Part shown: positions 1-11,482 of the stretch, piece after piece | Position numbering within the stretch: position 1 is the first letter of the stretch | Layout: every line of letters begins with the position of its first letter | Assembly (NCBI GenBank): GCA_002633005.1 | Contig: NMRA01000467.1 | Coordinates: 26,775-90,774 of the forward strand | Reading direction: 5' to 3' | DNA length: 64,000 nucleotides | DNA from: Phoronis australis | Taxonomy: Eukaryota; Phoronida; Phoronidae | The notes under the pieces: model-generated | What the model was told of the DNA's origin: nothing | The model's input: the letters and a program-made list of their open reading frames with translations, nothing else | Database searches by the model: none | Made by a program: the position numbers and the translations under genes

Positions 1-1152
1 GCAGTAACAACAAAGGAGCTTAAAATTCGTGAGGCTTTACATATCAGTTGGTGCAAGCCCAATCTCAATAGGCAACTGACACACCACAGGTTGTCATTGT
101 TGGTATAGTTCATTGTCACTCCCTGTAACTGACTGTATCTGTGCTTCATTACTTGTTGCTGGGCCTAGCTAGGTGGCCACTGTATTATGACTTCTGAGGA
201 TGGTGTTTAATAAATGACACCGAAACATGTCAAGTTTTAAATCCGTTGTTGTTTTCGTGAACATATGCTGTTACTTGCTATCATGGAAAGCGTAATTTTA
301 CGGCGAAAACGAGAGTAACTGTATGGCGACACTCCTGCAATTTAATTTACGTTCGTAATTACGAGCGTAATTTTACGGCTACACTTTCCCCTCAACGGCC
401 AGCATAGGTTTCACGAATCAACGTGAACGTGAATTATCACGCACACATAATACCGCATTATACATACCCTTGTTGGCTGTGACGTAATCCCTATAGTGTT
501 TGAATATTTTACGCGAATACAGAGAGCGCGAAAACTGTGACTCTTTGTAAATCTTATTTGACATCGAAATGATTTTTATTTTGATAGGGTTCTCAATCAC
601 TCTTCTTTGCTTCAGTATAAAATGAACTCGATTCTTTGGTATATGATTGTTCTGAAAATTGATTTGCAAGAAAGCCCCTTTTCCAAAATTCTTATCCTGT
701 CAGGGTTCGCTGGATATCATCGAACTAGGATGGATTTTTGACAGATATTTTTGTGTTGTTAATTTTTACATGCTTAATTTAAAGGAATCTATACATTTTA
801 AACTGCAAATAAATTTAGCATTCTAAGAATTTACCATTTCTCGCAGGAACTTGAAGAAATTACTTTTTCACCTAAAAGAAGTTGCATTAGCAGAGTGACT
901 ATTAAGTTTTTTGTAAAGTAGCTGACATGTACCAGGCCTACAATAACTAGACACCCTGAGCTCAGTTATTCAATTCACGTTGATTTTCACGTTCACGTAA
1001 ATATTTAAATGTTGCAAAACCCATTTTTGTTGCTGTAACGTGAATCGGCACGTGCAATTAAATATGCGTGGTAATTCACGTCCACATCGCTTTGCGAAAC
1101 CTCTCTATTATTGCGATGACAAACCCACAATTGCTTACGCGTAGGTACTTAC
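1..1152. other. NOX intron or 3' side, no coding exon recognised
   Basis: AT-rich sequence in which I see no NOX exon and no other gene. Short hexamers such as acgtgaa and cgtaatttac recur around 300-440 and 975-1080, suggesting degraded repeats. Confidence 0.4.
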
Positions 1153-1233
1153 AATAGTCCGTGCACAACCAGTCCAATGAAAAAGACAACGAAGAGATGG
1201 TGGGTATACCAGAAAACTTCAAAATAAGACCGT
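1153..1233 (-). CDS. NOX2-like exon (second haem-histidine pair, equivalent to CYBB exon 7)
   Basis: Eighty-one bases. The acceptor is CAATTTTTCAG and the donor GTAAGT. It encodes [20 protein letters not shown] then LVVHGL, carrying counterparts of His209 and His222. It ends in phase 2. No following exon was recognised between here and the left edge, so the flavin and NADPH domains should be in adjoining sequence. Confidence 0.95.
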
Positions 1234-4200
1234 CTGAAAAATTGTAAAATCTTTCACACAACTGCATCCGTGTTGTAATGATTTTGGTTAAAAACATCGG
1301 ATAGCTGATTGCTATAGCAAATTTCTCGGACAAAGTGATTCACATTCCGAGGAAAATAGTGTTCATAAATTTTGGATTGGGCCCCAATAGCGGCTATAAA
1401 ACCGGCTTCCGTGGAAAAGACAAATTTTGATTGTGACCACTTCGGCACTTACCGTTACGAAATTGATCTCAAATTGCGCCTTTGTCAAAATAAGAAAGAT
1501 TTCTGGGATTGGAAGGAATTGCCAGCTCGTCATTGTCACAAATTAATACGCGCTACAAGTTGAGTTATCACACCGTGTAATTTCATTCGCTGAGCAATGA
1601 CCAACTCTTAGTTCTTTGACTGGCCAAAAACCACTTCTCACCTTAGTAAGGAACAGGTGAGACCAATTTTATAGCGTTACTAATGGTCCAATGCAAACCT
1701 TTTTCGACGGAACGCGGGTTTATTGCCGCTTTAACTGTCTAGGTATCCGAATGAGAACTCCTTGTATGTATATAAAATACACGCACTGCAGGAAGACATT
1801 GTCTAAATAACCCAAATAGGGGGCACATCACATTTCTCCGCTTCAGAAACACAAAATTGAGCATGGAGGTGCGTATATCCTTAATTTGGAGCCGCTCCTG
1901 TGTGCAGACCACCAAGATCTAAAAGAAGGTATTCTAATGTGCAGCATAGTTTACTTTCAGTACTCAACTGCCGTCGCCATACATTTCCGTTTGTTCATTG
2001 TCTTGGTTCATCTGATTTCGGACAACTTTGCGATATGTGATAACCAAAACCAACTCCATAATCTGATAATCGGTAGCACTTGTACTCAAGGCTGATTAGA
2101 TACATGACAGTGCTATTTTTACTTCACTGATTTCAATTGTGTATGCCGCGAATTTTGGGACAGTTAGCATCAAACGAGTTGGCACACAGTGTTGCATTGC
2201 TATGTTCTGTAAAGAATAGTTTGACGAGATAACGGAAGTGCATGTGAACTCACTAGCTTCCACTCATTTCGTGACTATGGAAATGCGAGAGCGCTTTTCT
2301 CAATCTCGGTGGCCGCAAAGCGAGGACCGATTTGTCAGTTTCGGTCAAACACGAATGGTAACACAAAAATGCAAGTTTTGTGACAAGAATTACCTTATAG
2401 TTTCTGTTGCTGACGTTACCATCAAAATCAATGCTAAAGTTATAACGACTCCTGTTACTCCAGGGAACCAGCCAAGAACCGCGGCTATAGGGTGCTAAAG
2501 AAAAGAAAAAATAGAATTTGAGTTCATTTTGCCCAAGCCGGTTACGAAAGATTGCAGAATACAAATTGAACGACATTAACAGTTTATGCAACCAGGATAT
2601 TGTTACTTTTCGCATGTTTTCATGATACACACATGGCGACTCGCTATTGTGTAACCACAGTGTTCCCATTTAAAAATAATTTACGCACTTGTTATGTAGT
2701 GACGTTATGCAGTGACGTTATGTAGTGACGTTATGTAGTGACGTTATGTAGTGACGTTATGTAGTGACGTTATGTAGTGATGTTATGTAGTACCGTTATG
2801 TAGTACACAAAAACGTGTACAGTGCGCGAAATCTGATTAAATGATATAGCCTTTTGGCAGCGTCTTAGTTTGGTAAAGAAAGAACATACATTTGCTTCAT
2901 CCCGTTGCTTTGTCGTCTTGCTTTGTAACAAATGCGGGCCAGTCCGGGAGAAATCAGTCAACAGTGTGGAATTTAAACCGTTTTACAAAATCTAAGCAAC
3001 GACTATTCAAATACCAGCGACGATGGACATTAAAAACATTCTGGCATCATCAACGGCTGAAACACTATTGCAGTGTAAGAAAACTTCGTTGAAAACACAA
3101 CCAAACTTTTTGTTTGAAAGCTTGATACTGATTCTCTGGTAGTGTCGGAACAATCTCCTTTCTTCAGGTGTACAGCTATGTAGTAAAACACCGAGAGACA
3201 TAAACAAACAAATTAAAGCAGTAGCTATGTCATCATCAGGCAATAAGTAGAATGAACACGTACATAGCGAAATAAACAGTGGAATACACGTGACAGCGGG
3301 AAAAGGGGCATATAAGCAGATAGTGTGAATCGAATGCAACACAGCAACCTTATCAAAACAGAGCCAGCGCGCGGTACACACCTGTGAGTTGCTCATTCAA
3401 CACAAAATCTTTAGCCGAAATGTGTCATTTTGAACATAGCGAATTATGGTATTTTCTACTATTTCTTGCCTAGTTAGGCCTATGAACTAGTCCCTGAAGC
3501 GTATAGGCAAAAGCTTAGACAATATAAGAAAAAGGGGAAAAGAAACCTATGTTGAGTTTGCTCATGAAAAACATTTTTCTTTGAGAGATGGTTTACATCT
3601 ATTGGGCGTCTCTAAAGATTATTTAGGCTTAGCTCGTTTTAGTTGAGGATTTCACATCAGGAATCCGTGATGATTTGAAAACTTATTTAAATAAGAAAGA
3701 TGTTGAGTCACTGCACGAACCAACTGAGTTTTCTTTGACTCACAAAAGTATATTTAAATTTCAGAACAATGAGAAGTACTTACTTAGAAGCCATAGTGAG
3801 CAAAGTAGAAATAAGAATGAGTCATCACAGACGCCTGAGTGTAACAACTGAAAAAGAAGGGTGATGGTCCCAAATGTTTCTACTGTAAGAAAGCAGATCA
3901 GGTAATGTCTGAGTGTGTTGCTTTGAAAAAGAAAAGGGCGTTGCCTGCAGCCTTTGTGAAGATTAAAGGGAGAATCTCTGAAGTGGGAAAGGGTCCACGT
4001 GATGAACAGATAGAAACTGTTAGGGAGGAATTTTTCATTCACTACGGAGGGAGTTGTCTGAAAACTCCTCTCCTGTGTCTTTGAAAGTTTTACATAACAC
4101 TGGTGCCTCTCAGTTCATTATACTGAGTAATGTTTTGGACTTTAATGATGCATCTTCCACTGGGAACGTAAATCTTATCCAGGGCATTGAAGAGGGAAGT

Positions 4201-7200
4201 GTCCATGTACATTCACAAAAGCTACATTTGAAATCTGAACTAGTTTCAGGAATGGTCACATTGGGTCTTAGATCAAGTTTGCCCGTAAAAGGGATGTCAC
4301 TGTTGTTAGGAAATGGCCTTGCTGGTGGAAACGTTATTCTGGAAGAGGAAAAGAGTTGGCAGCCTAGTACTGAGGGGGAGGGTAGTGCCGATATAGGTGT
4401 TTATCCATATATAGTGTGCTGTAACACGTGTAATGGCTAGAAACGAAGACGCCTTACAGGAGTTAGATAATCATGAGAACACATGTGTAGAAAGGCAAAC
4501 CCCCAGTTTTGATGATTTATCAGAAATCTGTCTGTGTTCTTGATGAATCATGGTGATGTTAGTCATTCCGATGTTTCCCAGCAATCTGACGATTTGTCTT
4601 TCTATAGACCACTTGATCAAGAGTCAGTTGTCAGAGCCTGATTTAATAAACTTACAGGACAAGACTCTGTCTGATGATGAAGTAAGCAAAGTACACGTTG
4701 GGTACTTCATGAAAGATGGCGTACTTATAAGTAAGTGGAGATCACTCGATATCCGTGCGACTGACGAGTGGGCAGTGGTTTATCAGACTGTTAACACCAT
4801 ACAGGCAGGAAATCCTGTCCCTGGCCCAATGTTTGCCACTAGATGGTCCTTTGGGTGTAAACAAGACATTTCACAAGATTACAAAGCACTTTTTCTGGTT
4901 AGGAATTAGAAAGGATGTGATTGAGTTTTGTAAGACTTGCCACGCATGTCAAATGGTAAGCAAACCTAATTCTGTAAAACAGGTGGCTTCTTTGAAGCCA
5001 ATTCCTGTTTTTCGCGAACCTTTTTCAAGGGTCATCACTGACTGTGTCGGCCCTCTGCCGAAAAATGGAAATCAGTACTTATCAACACTAATGTGAGCAG
5101 CCACGATGTTCCCTGAAACCATTCCTCCTAGAAATATTAAAGCGTCCACTGTTGTGAGAACTTTGACTAAGCTGTTTGCTTCGTTTCGTTTGCCAAAGAA
5201 ATACAGTCTCATCAGGTTAGTAACTTTATGTCAGGCCTCTTTCACCAAGTCACCAATTGGGGACAAAATAAATCAAGTCTTCGCCTTATAATTCCTGAAT
5301 CACATGGAGCCTTAGAGAGGTTCCATGCCACTCCTAGGAACATGACGAGGGCATACTGCTTTGGGAATGACAAAGCCTGGATGAAGGATTCCATTTGCTG
5401 CTATTTGCTGTTAAGAAATGTGTTCAGGAGTCTTTGGGATTCAGTCCTTATGAGTTAATATTAGGACACAAAGTCCGTGATCATCTAGCCTTGCTGAAGG
5501 CGATAATCCAAAGTTGAATCTATTCGATTATGTTCAGAAAGTCAGAGACAGGCTGAGTAAAGCCTGTCAGTTAGCTAGGGAGAACTTGGAGTCCAATCAA
5601 AATAAAACGAAAACTTGTTAAGGGGTTAATGGCGTGTACCATTAATAGATAGAGGTAGCTGTCTTGTATGAATACAACGCCTTTTTACCTTTTGGATTGA
5701 ACAATGCCCCAGCATCGTTTAAGAGGATGATCCACAAAGTTATTCAAGGACTAGGTGATACTGATGCTTACTTTGATGGCTTGGTGACTGGCACTCAGGA
5801 AGAACATTTGGCTGCATCAGAAAAGATGCTTGTAAAATTTCTTGATGCCAATCTGAAGGTGAGCTTAGCCAATACTGAATTTGGACATGGCATTGTGACA
5901 TATTTAGGTTATGTTGTTGGTCAGGGTAAAATAGTTACAGTGTATGCAAAAACCAAACCCGTTGTTGAGAATTGAAAGAAATTTTTTGTGGGATGAACGT
6001 TGCCAGCAGCCATTTGACAAGTTGTAAGCCATGTTGTGCCATTCCGCAGACCTCAAATCATCTGAATTTAGTGATCTATTCTCATTAACGCTTGGTGCTA
6101 GCGAGGAAGCGATCGGGAGTACTTAAGCAAAGGGGTGATGAGGGTGTACAACATTCTCTTGCTTATTTCTCGAAGAACTTGAATAAGCATAAAATGGCCT
6201 TGTCATTAGTTACGGCGTTACAACACTTTGAGGCTTACGTTTGTACTTCACAGGATCCTCTGTATGTATACGCCGATCACAACCATTGGTAATTTTATTA
6301 AACTAAGAACAACAACAGAAAATTAATGAATTAGGAGTTTGATTCTGCAAGAAAATAATCTGAACATTATTCACTTAAGGGCAAAGAGAATGTGATTGCT
6401 GGTTGTCTATTCCGAAGTTGATGTTTCTTTAAATTGTATTAATAAATTCAGTTATGTCTTAGGCTAGTGCTATTGTAAAATTTTGCTCTATAGATTAATT
6501 TTTTGTTTAAGGGAGAAGGTGTTATGTAGTGACGTTGTGTAGTACGCGAAAACCTGTACAGTGTGCGAAATCTGCTTTAAGGATATAACACTTTGGCGCG
6601 TGTGCGTTATAGTTTGCAAAAGAAATACACAAAACGTACCGAGAGTTGCGTGGATGAAGTAATATCCCACGAGGCATGATTCCGCGTATCGACCGAGACC
6701 AAAAGGTTGAGATCGATACGCAGAATAATGACTCGTGAGATATTACTATACTTCATCTACACCAATCGAGGTACGTTTTGTAATGGTCCTACACGCTTCG
6801 GAGTTTCTGTCATATTTTTGGGCAGATTTTTTTAAATATTTCACCCAGACTGTTCACGTGGCGGATCACAACCTATATGTATGCACTTTCGCGTTAGGTT
6901 GCAAGTTTTCTGTAGTAATAGAAACAGTTCTAAATGTAACGATTTATTGCTTGAAAACAGATAGCAAAGCTGAAAACAACGGTAAATGTTCATTGAACTT
7001 GTAACACTTTCTGAAAATAGTTAAATAACAACAATATTTTATATTGTAGTTTCCGAGGAATCGGCGCCTTAGTTGCAGACCATAAAATAGGCCTATTTAG
7101 CAATTGAAAACTGAGACAAAATATCATCTAATTAACAGTTTTGTTCCAGATGTTACGTTTGGGACCCGATTGCATGTTCAATGTTAGTAGTGCTGCAATT

Positions 7201-10200
7201 GTAATACTTTAAATTTTTTTCGTAAAATTTGATGATCGAACCGGCTAACGACGTCGAGTCGACATTGACCTTTCTTTGAACTTTCCACGTCAGAGGGCAT
7301 TGTTGAAATAATGCGGGAGGTGAATTCGGAAAACACTATCACATGGCTGCATTCCACTCGATTGATCCAACACGTACGTGATAAAATACATTTGCTTCGA
7401 CCTGTCGCTTTGTCGTCTTACTTTGTAACAGACTATATTCAAAAATCGGACTTTCATTTCAACAAACTGTGAACGATTGCCACTGACTGAGCCCGTCACA
7501 TAAGAAAGTTGTTCACAAAAACCAGCAGAGATTATAGCCACTCGGAAAAACTGATAATACTTCCATTTTGACACGTTACCACTGCGCCTGCACACTCAAG
7601 ATAAACATTGGCAGCGGATTAATCTTTGTAATTTAGAGGTTTTTTTGGTTACATTTTTTTTCAAATTGAGTGACTTCTCTTCCTATTACTGCATAGGTGC
7701 CTACTCACGGTCATGCGCTTTCGTTCCTGCATTCCACTCTGGAATTATACGCACTCTTCATTATGTGAAACACGTAGGCAAAAACCAAACAATCAAGTTT
7801 TCATAAAACTGTGCGTGAAACTTGACTATCCGTGTACAAAACATTGAATTTTTACATGTCTTCAAATATAAAAGTAGGCTTTTTAGGTTACGAAACATTT
7901 TAAACTAGTGGGCAAAAGACGCAGAGAATACTGATTTACGATATTCGGCGTGAGGTCGCCAAACAAAATCTGAGGTCGGCAAAATTGAAAACGAAATCAT
8001 CGGTGCGGACGACTGAGGTTTCCTACTCAGCGTAACTTATCGTCAACAAAAAAGGTCGTACGCCTGCTCAGCGTTGAGCTTCCCTAAGGCCTCCGTACAT
8101 TCAGTCTCTTACCCGGAGGAGCATATGACGCGACGACCGCGTGGCCTAATGGACTTTCCCCACTCTTGCCCGAATTTTACCGAACAACTCCGACTTATGT
8201 CTGTTTACTTCCTGTTGTAATTTTTACGTGGCAAATGCGTACCCTTTAGACAGCACAGAGCATTAGATGTATATGGCGTGCTCTCTGATACAGCGCCACC
8301 TATACTTTCGTAGCACTGTGAAAGAGTGTAGTAAATGCGTTCAAATCACGAAATAAACGGAACAATTGTGAATCAAAGGTAATAAATCTAGGAACAATAT
8401 CAAATTTGGAAGTCAACACGAACCTTGAAACGAATTCAGAGGAAAATATTGTCTGGCTTTGAACCTCGCACTGGCGACTTCGTGGTGACTTGGAATTTTT
8501 CCCAGGTCGCCAAACACAACCTGAGGTCGAATTGGCGACCTGTTGGCTTATATGGAAACACTCAGGCAATTATACTCAAGAGAACGCACTATGCTGGACG
8601 AAAACGCATGGGCCAAAATGTACGCATGTACAGTACTATAAGGCTAAATACTAAAGTGCACTGAATGTTAAGAATTACAATATTTTCTAATTTACCTTGT
8701 CTGGACCGGAGACAGGATTAATCCACGATCCATTCAAGCTATTGAGCTTCGTTATAAGATTATAATGTTCTTTTCCCGAAGTATTGCGGTAAAGAGGGTC
8801 CCAGGCACTAACGAAGTATTCCACGTTGAACACGTGTGCCACTGCGTGCACGGCTGGAATAATAATGACATCAGTACTTATAATTGTAATTATAATAACG
8901 TTAATAATAACCATCAGATCTATAATAACTGATAAAATTAGTTTTGAAATGGTAAAAATATTTTACTGTGGCAAGACGTATCTGCAATCAAAGCTTGTAC
9001 TAAGGGTAATAACACTCTGAAAAGGTTTATTCCTGTTTCAGATAGGTCCCGTAAAATAGCACTGATACCGAAATGAATTCCCCTCTTTTCCGACTGTAGG
9101 AAAATGAATCGTATGTAACTGACCCAGTTTTCGAAGTATTGCTCGATTTCAAATAGGCCGACATCGGCATTGTTGTAGGTCCCTAAAGATTGGATAGTAT
9201 GTTTAGTGTACAACCACATCTCTTGTCCGTCACAGGATCCTAACGAAAATAGTTGCTCTTGGTGATTTACCATGCAAGCCCACAATGGAGTACGAACTGC
9301 TCTCTTATGGGCACAAATGCCATTTGGCCACTCTAGAAAGTGTGAGGGATAAATTTCTAATCTCAGCAGATGTGTGTTTTACTATTTACCTGTGAAAAAG
9401 CAAATAGTGTATGCCACAATTTTATGAAAAGCTATGTTCTTGTCCAACGGTCTTGAGATACTTCGCTTGCAGCACTGAAAAAACATAATAACGTCTTGCA
9501 TATATTTGAGTGAACAATGTCTCTGGCAAATGAAAATCGGAGCGTGTCATTTTTATGCCATGCGAGGGAACGCTGGTCTCGGGTATTTTCGCGGTCTCAA
9601 ACTTCTCGAAAGAGAACGTTGTCTACACACCTCAGGTAGGCTATTCACCTCCAACTATGCCTCGAGGTGACTTATATCTGCACATGTGTGACTTTTACCG
9701 TTACAACATGTCACGTGACTGCCAAATGGTGGATGGCGTCGAATGTGCCGGGACACCCTTTGAGAACAGGCTTATAAATAGAATTAACAGAACATCAGCA
9801 GGCATACTAAGGATTGAAAATGTCCGTCGCGTACATAGTTTAAGAGCTGCTAGGCGGAAGTTATGATTTTAGCCGTCCGACTGCCCATGTCCTTTACTGT
9901 CATCATAGATTATAGATAGTCTATGCTGTCATTACTTGAAGTTAGTCGCACATGCGCAGATATGAGAAACCTTTTAAGGGATAATAAGAGGATATACGAA
10001 AATGTTCGAGGAGTTCCTAATGGGCAAAGTTGGAAGTATTCGGACTGAACACCTCGGGGGAAATGCGAAGCTTCAAATTAGCCCTAAGAGGTCAGTCTGA
10101 TCAAAACACCTTGGGTATTTTCGCACCCTGAAAAGTGAAATGTCAAGGCCATGAGTTCGCCTCATCATAGTACGTTAAACAGAAAACGCGTTCCCGCAAA

Positions 10201-11482
10201 AGAACGCCGGTATTTGCGCATGAGCATTAAACTGTTCACAGACAAGTTGCATTTGATCTGGCGACCTGGCAACACAGCCTAGAAGCAAGGAGTATACTAC
10301 TGTACTGCACTAATTCCGAGAGTTTGAAATGAGTTTGTTATGACAACTGCGCCATTTATCAGGCTATTTTGTGCACAACTTCAAAAAGAGTAATCAAATC
10401 AAATAGGCCTGGTATCAAATTTAAAATAGCAAAATCTGTATGTATGGAGAATGCAAAACCCCAGGAATGACTGTCTTGGTAGCAGGAACTCGTCGAAATA
10501 ATGGGGCATGAAAGCTATCTATAGGTAACGTTTACCTTGCACGAGCCTTTGATGAATGACAGCATGTTTCTACAAACTGGAAGTAATATCAACATACAGT
10601 TGAAATTGAGAGGAGCGGCACACGCACGTGCAAAAGGTAACGCCAGCTGAAAAAGAGATTGCCTTGTCGTATCTAACAGTAAACAAACAAGAAGAATAAC
10701 AGTGATTATAGCCAGGGCCAATGCACAAAGAGTTGACATTTATTGTTTATGTTCGATGTAGGACCGAGAGATAAGAAGCTCATTGTGAACCTGTTTCCAG
10801 AGTTCAAAAGGCGACCAAAAATTGGTGAATGAAGATCATATTGTACAGCAAAAATGGTGATACAAAATATTAAGTGGTAAAACATACATGTACGTCTTAT
10901 AACATATGATAACATAAATAATCTCTTAATAGATTAGATGGGCATAAAAAGCGATGCAGGAGAATTCGTAAAACCGCTCAAGCATGGTCGTCCGCTTTTA
11001 GGCACTTGTATAAAGGGAACAGGGCTTAAACTGCACATAAACGGAACAGAGTCGCATTTTATTTCAATTTCTATAGGCTATATTGAACAAATTATGACGT
11101 TGAAAGAAGACAACAACATACATGTACTCGATGATTAGTAATTTTGCTTTATATCTTCAAAATCACAGAATTCCTATCTTTTTTCTTTTGCTCAATCATG
11201 ACTTGGTTTGGTACCTAAGGATGAGGCACTTTTGCAACAGTAATTTAAAGTAGGCTAAAATAAAAATCCGTACAATTGAGTTTGGAGAAAATTTCTACTC
11301 CGCTTCACTACTTATCCTTTCTTGGTACCCATTATTGCGATACAACTATGTACAGTCTAGTCTAAATGCAGAAGAAAATTACTTACCCCGACGTATGAAC
11401 GCACGTAATAGAACTGTGGTCCATTCAGGTAGAAGAGAAAGAAATAGACGAACAAGAAGACATTCAGCCCGGCCCATACTAC
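1153..11482 (-). CDS. NOX2-like NADPH oxidase catalytic subunit, partial gene (six internal exons)
   Basis: Catalytic flavocytochrome of the NOX1/2/3 clade, which moves electrons from NADPH through FAD and two haems across a membrane to make superoxide. Exons in transcript order are 11482-11387, 10646-10536, 9474-9390, 8853-8696, 2494-2394 and 1233-1153. All have AG/GT borders, and phases join without a frame break (0, 0, 1, 0, 2, then 2 out). Together they encode transmembrane helices 1-5. Visible family motifs are [54 protein letters not shown] and [15 protein letters not shown]. The four haem-ligand histidines expected from NOX2 (FHK, VHAVAH, YTHH, GLVVHG) are present. Exon borders follow human CYBB exons 2-7. 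The first exon (start Met plus about 15 residues) was not found, and the FAD/NADPH-binding half must lie left of base 1. The 6.2-kb intron before exon 2494-2394 carries a Gmr1-like retrotransposon. Assignment to NOX1, 2 or 3 cannot be resolved here. Confidence 0.93.
2394..2494 (-). CDS. NOX2-like exon (TM4, equivalent to CYBB exon 6)
   Basis: One hundred and one bases, 33 codons plus two bases. The acceptor has a long pyrimidine tract ending TTTCTTTAG; the donor is GTAATT. It encodes [20 protein letters not shown] then [13 protein letters not shown]. The split Arg plus the next exon gives [15 protein letters not shown], identical to human NOX2 over that run. It is separated from the previous exon by the retrotransposon-bearing intron. 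Confidence 0.92.
2690..2930 (+). repeat. 5' LTR of the Gmr1-like element
   Basis: Starts TG and ends CA. It shares with 6520-7430 the words for the gtacagtg / cgaaatctg region and acatttgcttc...ctttgtcgtctt...ctttgtaaca. Its first 110 bases are an expanded 13-bp tandem repeat. Confidence 0.8.
2691..2806 (+). repeat. 13-bp tandem repeat inside the 5' LTR
   Basis: About nine units of gttatgtagtgac start at 2691, 2704, 2717 and so on to 2795; the last three units have diverged. The partner 3' LTR has only two units (6521-6546), so the array expanded or contracted after insertion. Confidence 0.9.
3490..3930 (+). pseudogene. Gag remnant with degenerate CCHC zinc knuckle
   Basis: In pieces across frames one reads [19 protein letters not shown], then DLKTYL...[15 protein letters not shown], resembling the SCAN-like gag domain of vertebrate and invertebrate Gmr1/gypsy elements. 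At about 3870 there is a knuckle, CFYCKK followed by MSEC, whose histidine is replaced. Several frameshifts and stops are present. Confidence 0.65.
4054..4440 (+). pseudogene. Retropepsin-like domain of the Gmr1-like element
   Basis: An open stretch of 128 codons containing [13 protein letters not shown]. It has the expected form of a retroviral-type aspartic protease active site, but with Asn for the catalytic Asp. The later [17 protein letters not shown] matches the C-terminal psi-loop region (LLGNDLAGG in relatives). It is probably inactive. Confidence 0.75.
4830..5460 (+). pseudogene. Integrase of the Gmr1-like element, frameshifted
   Basis: The zinc-binding region keeps [12 protein letters not shown] and [14 protein letters not shown]. 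The core keeps the first Asp ([10 protein letters not shown]) and the Glu ([10 protein letters not shown]). The usual SDQGSNFMS has become SHQVSNFMS, which removes the second catalytic Asp. The reading frame changes at least twice (near 5095 and 5230). Its position before RT is the diagnostic oddity. Confidence 0.82.
5664..6300 (+). pseudogene. Reverse transcriptase (C-terminal) and RNase H remnants of the Gmr1-like element
   Basis: RT motifs are [20 protein letters not shown] and, where YxDD is expected, YFDG, so the second Asp is lost. TYLGYVV follows. RNase H-like [12 protein letters not shown] and a YADHNHW segment lie at 6150-6292. The N-terminal third of RT is absent between 5460 and 5664. 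Confidence 0.82.
6520..7430 (+). repeat. 3' LTR of the Gmr1-like element, interrupted
   Basis: LTR sequence runs 6520-6626, is broken by the inserted element, and resumes at about 7382 with acatttgcttc, ending CTTTGTAACA. Candidate insertion-site duplication AAATACA occurs on both sides of the insert. Confidence 0.75.
6631..7381. mobile_element. Hairpin-headed non-autonomous element, copy 1
   Basis: About 750 bp inserted in the LTR. It starts CAAAACGTACC and opens with an imperfect inverted repeat (6635-6776, arms CGTACC...GATGAAGTAATAT...CACGAG). It then runs to an end near ACACGTACGTGATA. A second copy is at 12950-13690. An open stretch (6735-7004) is partly shared with copy 2 but shows no known domain. 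Superfamily not recognised. Confidence 0.65.
7431..8690. other. NOX intron sequence with ggtcgcc-type repeats
   Basis: No exon is recognised. The word aggtcgccaaac with flanking gaggtcg recurs near 7950-7990 and 8475-8545. It is related to the aggtcgcattttgcgacct ends of the transposon at 52398-54579, so this is probably a decayed relative. Confidence 0.4.
8696..8853 (-). CDS. NOX2-like exon (VHAVAH haem motif and extracellular loop, equivalent to CYBB exon 5)
   Basis: One hundred and fifty-eight bases. The acceptor is TTATTCCAG and the donor GTAAAT. It encodes [19 protein letters not shown] and a loop ending NPVSGPDK. It matches the human IHTIAHLFNVEW region containing haem ligand His115. 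The loop has NTS and NGS sequons, possible N-glycosylation sites. Confidence 0.92.
9390..9474 (-). CDS. NOX2-like exon (first haem histidine, equivalent to CYBB exon 4)
   Basis: Eighty-five bases, 28 codons plus one base. The acceptor is TTTTTTCAG and the donor GTAAAT. It begins [13 protein letters not shown] and continues [14 protein letters not shown]. The His of AFHK corresponds to haem ligand His101 of human NOX2. The leftover G joins the next exon to make Ala. Confidence 0.9.
10536..10646 (-). CDS. NOX2-like exon (TM2, equivalent to CYBB exon 3)
   Basis: One hundred and eleven bases, 37 codons, phase 0 at both ends. The acceptor is CTCTTTTTCAG and the donor GTAAAC. It contains [20 protein letters not shown] followed by [12 protein letters not shown], the most conserved stretch of the NOX N-terminal half. 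Confidence 0.95.
11387..11482 (-). CDS. NOX2-like exon (TM1, equivalent to CYBB exon 2)
   Basis: Ninety-six bases, 32 codons, phase 0 at both ends. The acceptor is TTTTTATGCAG and the donor GTAAGT. It encodes [12 protein letters not shown], a hydrophobic run, then [11 protein letters not shown]. This aligns with the first transmembrane segment of NOX2, which ends PPKFFYTRKLLG in human. Confidence 0.9.

Larger units (their letters stand above)
2690..7430 (+). mobile_element. Gmr1-like Ty3/gypsy LTR retrotransposon, inactive, with integrase before RT
   Basis: The LTRs begin TGTTATGTAGTGACG and end CTTTGTAACA (2690-2930 and 6520-7430). A purine tract (aagggagaagg) sits immediately before the 3' LTR. 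Between them, in order, are gag-like sequence, a degraded CCHC knuckle, retropepsin (DTG changed to NTG), HHCC/DDE integrase, RT and RNase H. Integrase upstream of RT is the Ty1/copia order, but the protein motifs are gypsy-type; that combination defines the Gmr1 group described from deuterostomes. Frameshifts, stops, a missing N-terminal RT, and lost catalytic residues in protease, integrase and RT show it is dead. The 3' LTR was later split by an insertion of about 750 bp. The candidate target duplication (cact/gact) is imperfect. Confidence 0.85.

Noticed and set aside
8938-9285. Minus-strand 115-codon open stretch between two NOX exons
   Set aside because: It lies within the intron separating 9390 and 8853, cannot be spliced in phase without breaking the conserved join, and has no NOX similarity.
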